Assembly: GCA_023253875.1 (NCBI GenBank)
Contig: JALRFC010000074.1
Location: 1 to 7,693, forward strand
DNA: 7,693 bases
From: Candidatus Kapaibacterium sp.
GTDB lineage: Bacteria; Bacteroidota; Ignavibacteria; Kapaibacteriales; UBA961
Direction: 5' to 3'
Position 1 is the stretch's first letter. The number at the start of each line of letters is the position of its first letter. The notes under the pieces were generated by a model that was not told the DNA's origin, did no database searches, and saw nothing but the letters and a program-made list of their open reading frames with translations. Position numbers and translations under genes: made by a program. Shown here piece by piece: positions 6,133 through 7,693 of this stretch.

Positions 6133-7693
6133 TTATCTATTAATCATTACCGGAATCGAACGAATTGCGCCATTTGAACCTGTCAATGTGAGTCTATACG
6201 CACCTGGATTCAACCCTGCATTGTGTAAAGAATAGCTATTCATGCCTTGAGCAACCTTGATTGGTCCACTTGTTTGAACAACTCTACCGAGCATATCAAT
6301 GAGATTCAATGTAATAGCTTGTTCTTGTACATCATTGATTGTAAAGTGTACGGCTGCTGCACCTGAAAATGGATTTGGTTGAACCATGAATGAAAGATCA
6401 GAATTCTGCTCATCAACTGAAGAAGCAGAACCAAAGAGCCAAGTATATGCTCTACTCATGAGTGTATTCTTCATTTCATCATCTGTTATACCATCCATGT
6501 CAAAGGTAAACATAACCAACTTACCTTCGCCATTTTGCCAACGAATTCCGGCAACATTGTCAAGATTTTCATCCATATACAAAGTCGGTACAGATTTGCT
6601 ATCCGGATTCACTGAAAGTGCATCGGTAAAGTAAATGAAAGGATCAGTATTGAAATTGGTAACATCATTAGCAAGATAATTGATGTCATTTCCAATAGGA
6701 TCATCTTTCACGCCTGTCAATTGGAATGGCACCACACCGGTAATCTGACCATTTGCATTTGTTTCCAAACGAAGAACCGGATCTGCAACTACATTCACAC
6801 CTAATTTATCATTGAAGAATGCCTTTGTTTCGGTAGTTGTTGCTGATGTGGACTTCGCACCATTATATGCTTCGAGTCCACCTGCAATGAACACTTTTTT
6901 ACCTGCATCAAGCATAGAACCAACTTGAGCCAAGATTGCCGGATTTGTGCCCAATGCACCTCTTGATCCATAATGAACGGCTATGATGGCGGCATCGAAT
7001 GAACTTGCAGGATACATTTCCATAAAGCCGGCATTCAAAGGAAGATCAATTGCTTTTGTAGCAAAATCACCACCACGATTTTTGAGTGGCTGACCATAGT
7101 GATCATTCATGCGTGGATGAGCACCATAAATAGCATATTTCATACCTGGTGTCATATTGTATACATTGCCTTTGCTTATGCGTCCAATCACATTATCATC
7201 TTCAGGAATTGCTTCAACTGAAATAATGGCATAACCTTGATTATTTCCGGTAGTCAAAGTGACATTTGCAGTTGCGGTTCCATTTGCAGGAAGGCTAACA
7301 GATGAAGGTTCTACTTTTGCAGTCCAACCTTCTGGCATCAATGAATTTTCGGTATCAATGCTCAAAGAAACATTTGATGCTGTTCCTGTGAGATTTTTGA
7401 CAGTGATTTGTGTGCTACCATTAGCACCTTGTGCAACAAGCATCGCAGGTTTTTCAACAGTTGTCTCTGTTTTTACGATTGCTTTGGTCAAACCAACTTC
7501 ATTTGCATTCAGCATTTGCTTGGCATTTGTTGCTGTTCCATATTTCTGCACTGTACCAACTAGTGTAATATTTTCTGGCTTATAGGAAGCAGGTAAAGTA
7601 TAGCTAAATGATGCAGTATATGGAGTTCCTGTTTGAGCAACACCGGGAATGATTCCTCTCACACCCCAAACACCACCTGCATAAGAACGAACC
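6133..7693 (-). CDS. Omp28-like exported protein, 5'-truncated by window edge; T9SS sorting domain
   Basis: At least 519 codons are visible, and the frame stays open to the right edge, so the N-terminus (signal peptide and any CxxC motif) is outside the window; a GTG at 7660-7662 is internal, not the start. The first visible residues, VRSYAGGVWGVRGIIPG, align with VRAYPAGVWGIKNSIPA (about 209-225) of the downstream gene, and the similarity runs to the end. Shared blocks include the end of the Omp28-type domain (YTASFSYTLP, VGTVQKYG), the beta segment with PEGWTAKVEPSS, the Rossmann-like region (YGAHPRMN, FDAAIIAVHYG, AGKKVFIAG), GIRWQNGEGKLVMF, and MSRAYTWLFGSASSVDEQ just before the sorting domain. 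The C-terminal sorting domain starts near MVQPNPFSGAAAVHF and contains LIDMLGRVV and PGAYRLTL. This is a tandem duplicate, secreted by T9SS by inference. The last 30 residues diverge most from its neighbour. Confidence 0.85.
   Translation of the reverse strand, partial: VRSYAGGVWGVRGIIPGVAQTGTPYTASFSYTLPASYKPENITLVGTVQKYGTATNAKQMLNANEVGLTKAIVKTETTVEKPAMLVAQGANGSTQITVKNLTGTASNVSLSIDTENSLMPEGWTAKVEPSSVSLPANGTATANVTLTTGNNQGYAIISVEAIPEDDNVIGRISKGNVYNMTPGMKYAIYGAHPRMNDHYGQPLKNRGGDFATKAIDLPLNAGFMEMYPASSFDAAIIAVHYGSRGALGTNPAILAQVGSMLDAGKKVFIAGGLEAYNGAKSTSATTTETKAFFNDKLGVNVVADPVLRLETNANGQITGVVPFQLTGVKDDPIGNDINYLANDVTNFNTDPFIYFTDALSVNPDSKSVPTLYMDENLDNVAGIRWQNGEGKLVMFTFDMDGITDDEMKNTLMSRAYTWLFGSASSVDEQNSDLSFMVQPNPFSGAAAVHFTINDVQEQAITLNLIDMLGRVVQTSGPIKVAQGMNSYSLHNAGLNPGAYRLTLTGSNGAIRSIPVMINR

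Noticed and set aside
7660..7662. GTG as the start of the right-hand Omp28-like gene.
   Set aside because: The frame stays open to the window edge, and the upstream codons (VRSYAGGVWG) align with the paralogue, so the real start is outside the window.

Overview
All recognisable genes in this window lie on the minus strand, so transcription runs from high to low coordinates. The DNA is AT-rich. Two large proteins end in a type IX secretion (T9SS, Por) sorting domain and one has an Omp28-like thioredoxin-fold front end. Ribosome-binding sites are mostly weak and A-rich. Together these point to the Bacteroidota/Chlorobiota/Ignavibacteria/Kapabacteria group; I cannot place it more finely from the sequence alone.

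Right part (3812-7693): two tandem paralogues of an exported Omp28-type protein. The upstream copy (6133-7693) is cut by the window edge and lacks its N-terminus. The downstream copy is complete from a signal peptide (start at 6034) to the sorting domain (stop at 3869). Each copy is followed by a strong intrinsic terminator (6076-6113 and 3812-3850), so they look like separate transcription units.

Left part (1-3730): a compact run of housekeeping genes in the order nuoE (complex I 24 kDa subunit), a rhomboid-fold membrane protein without its catalytic residues, zapA (cell-division protein), a 360-nt gap, rny (ribonuclease Y) and the first 39 codons of a thiolase. nuoE and the rhomboid-like gene are 2 nt apart, and zapA follows 19 nt later, so these three are probably co-transcribed. 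rny and the thiolase are 25 nt apart.

The gap between zapA and rny is the most interesting non-coding part. It holds about 250 nt bounded by a perfect 14-bp long-range inverted repeat, with several nested helices inside and a U-run at its 3' end. The rod-like architecture and the position directly after zapA suggest a 6S-type regulatory RNA. After it, the rny leader carries two small hairpins that could also refold into one longer stem.

No CRISPR array, tRNA, rRNA, transposase or plus-strand gene could be supported.
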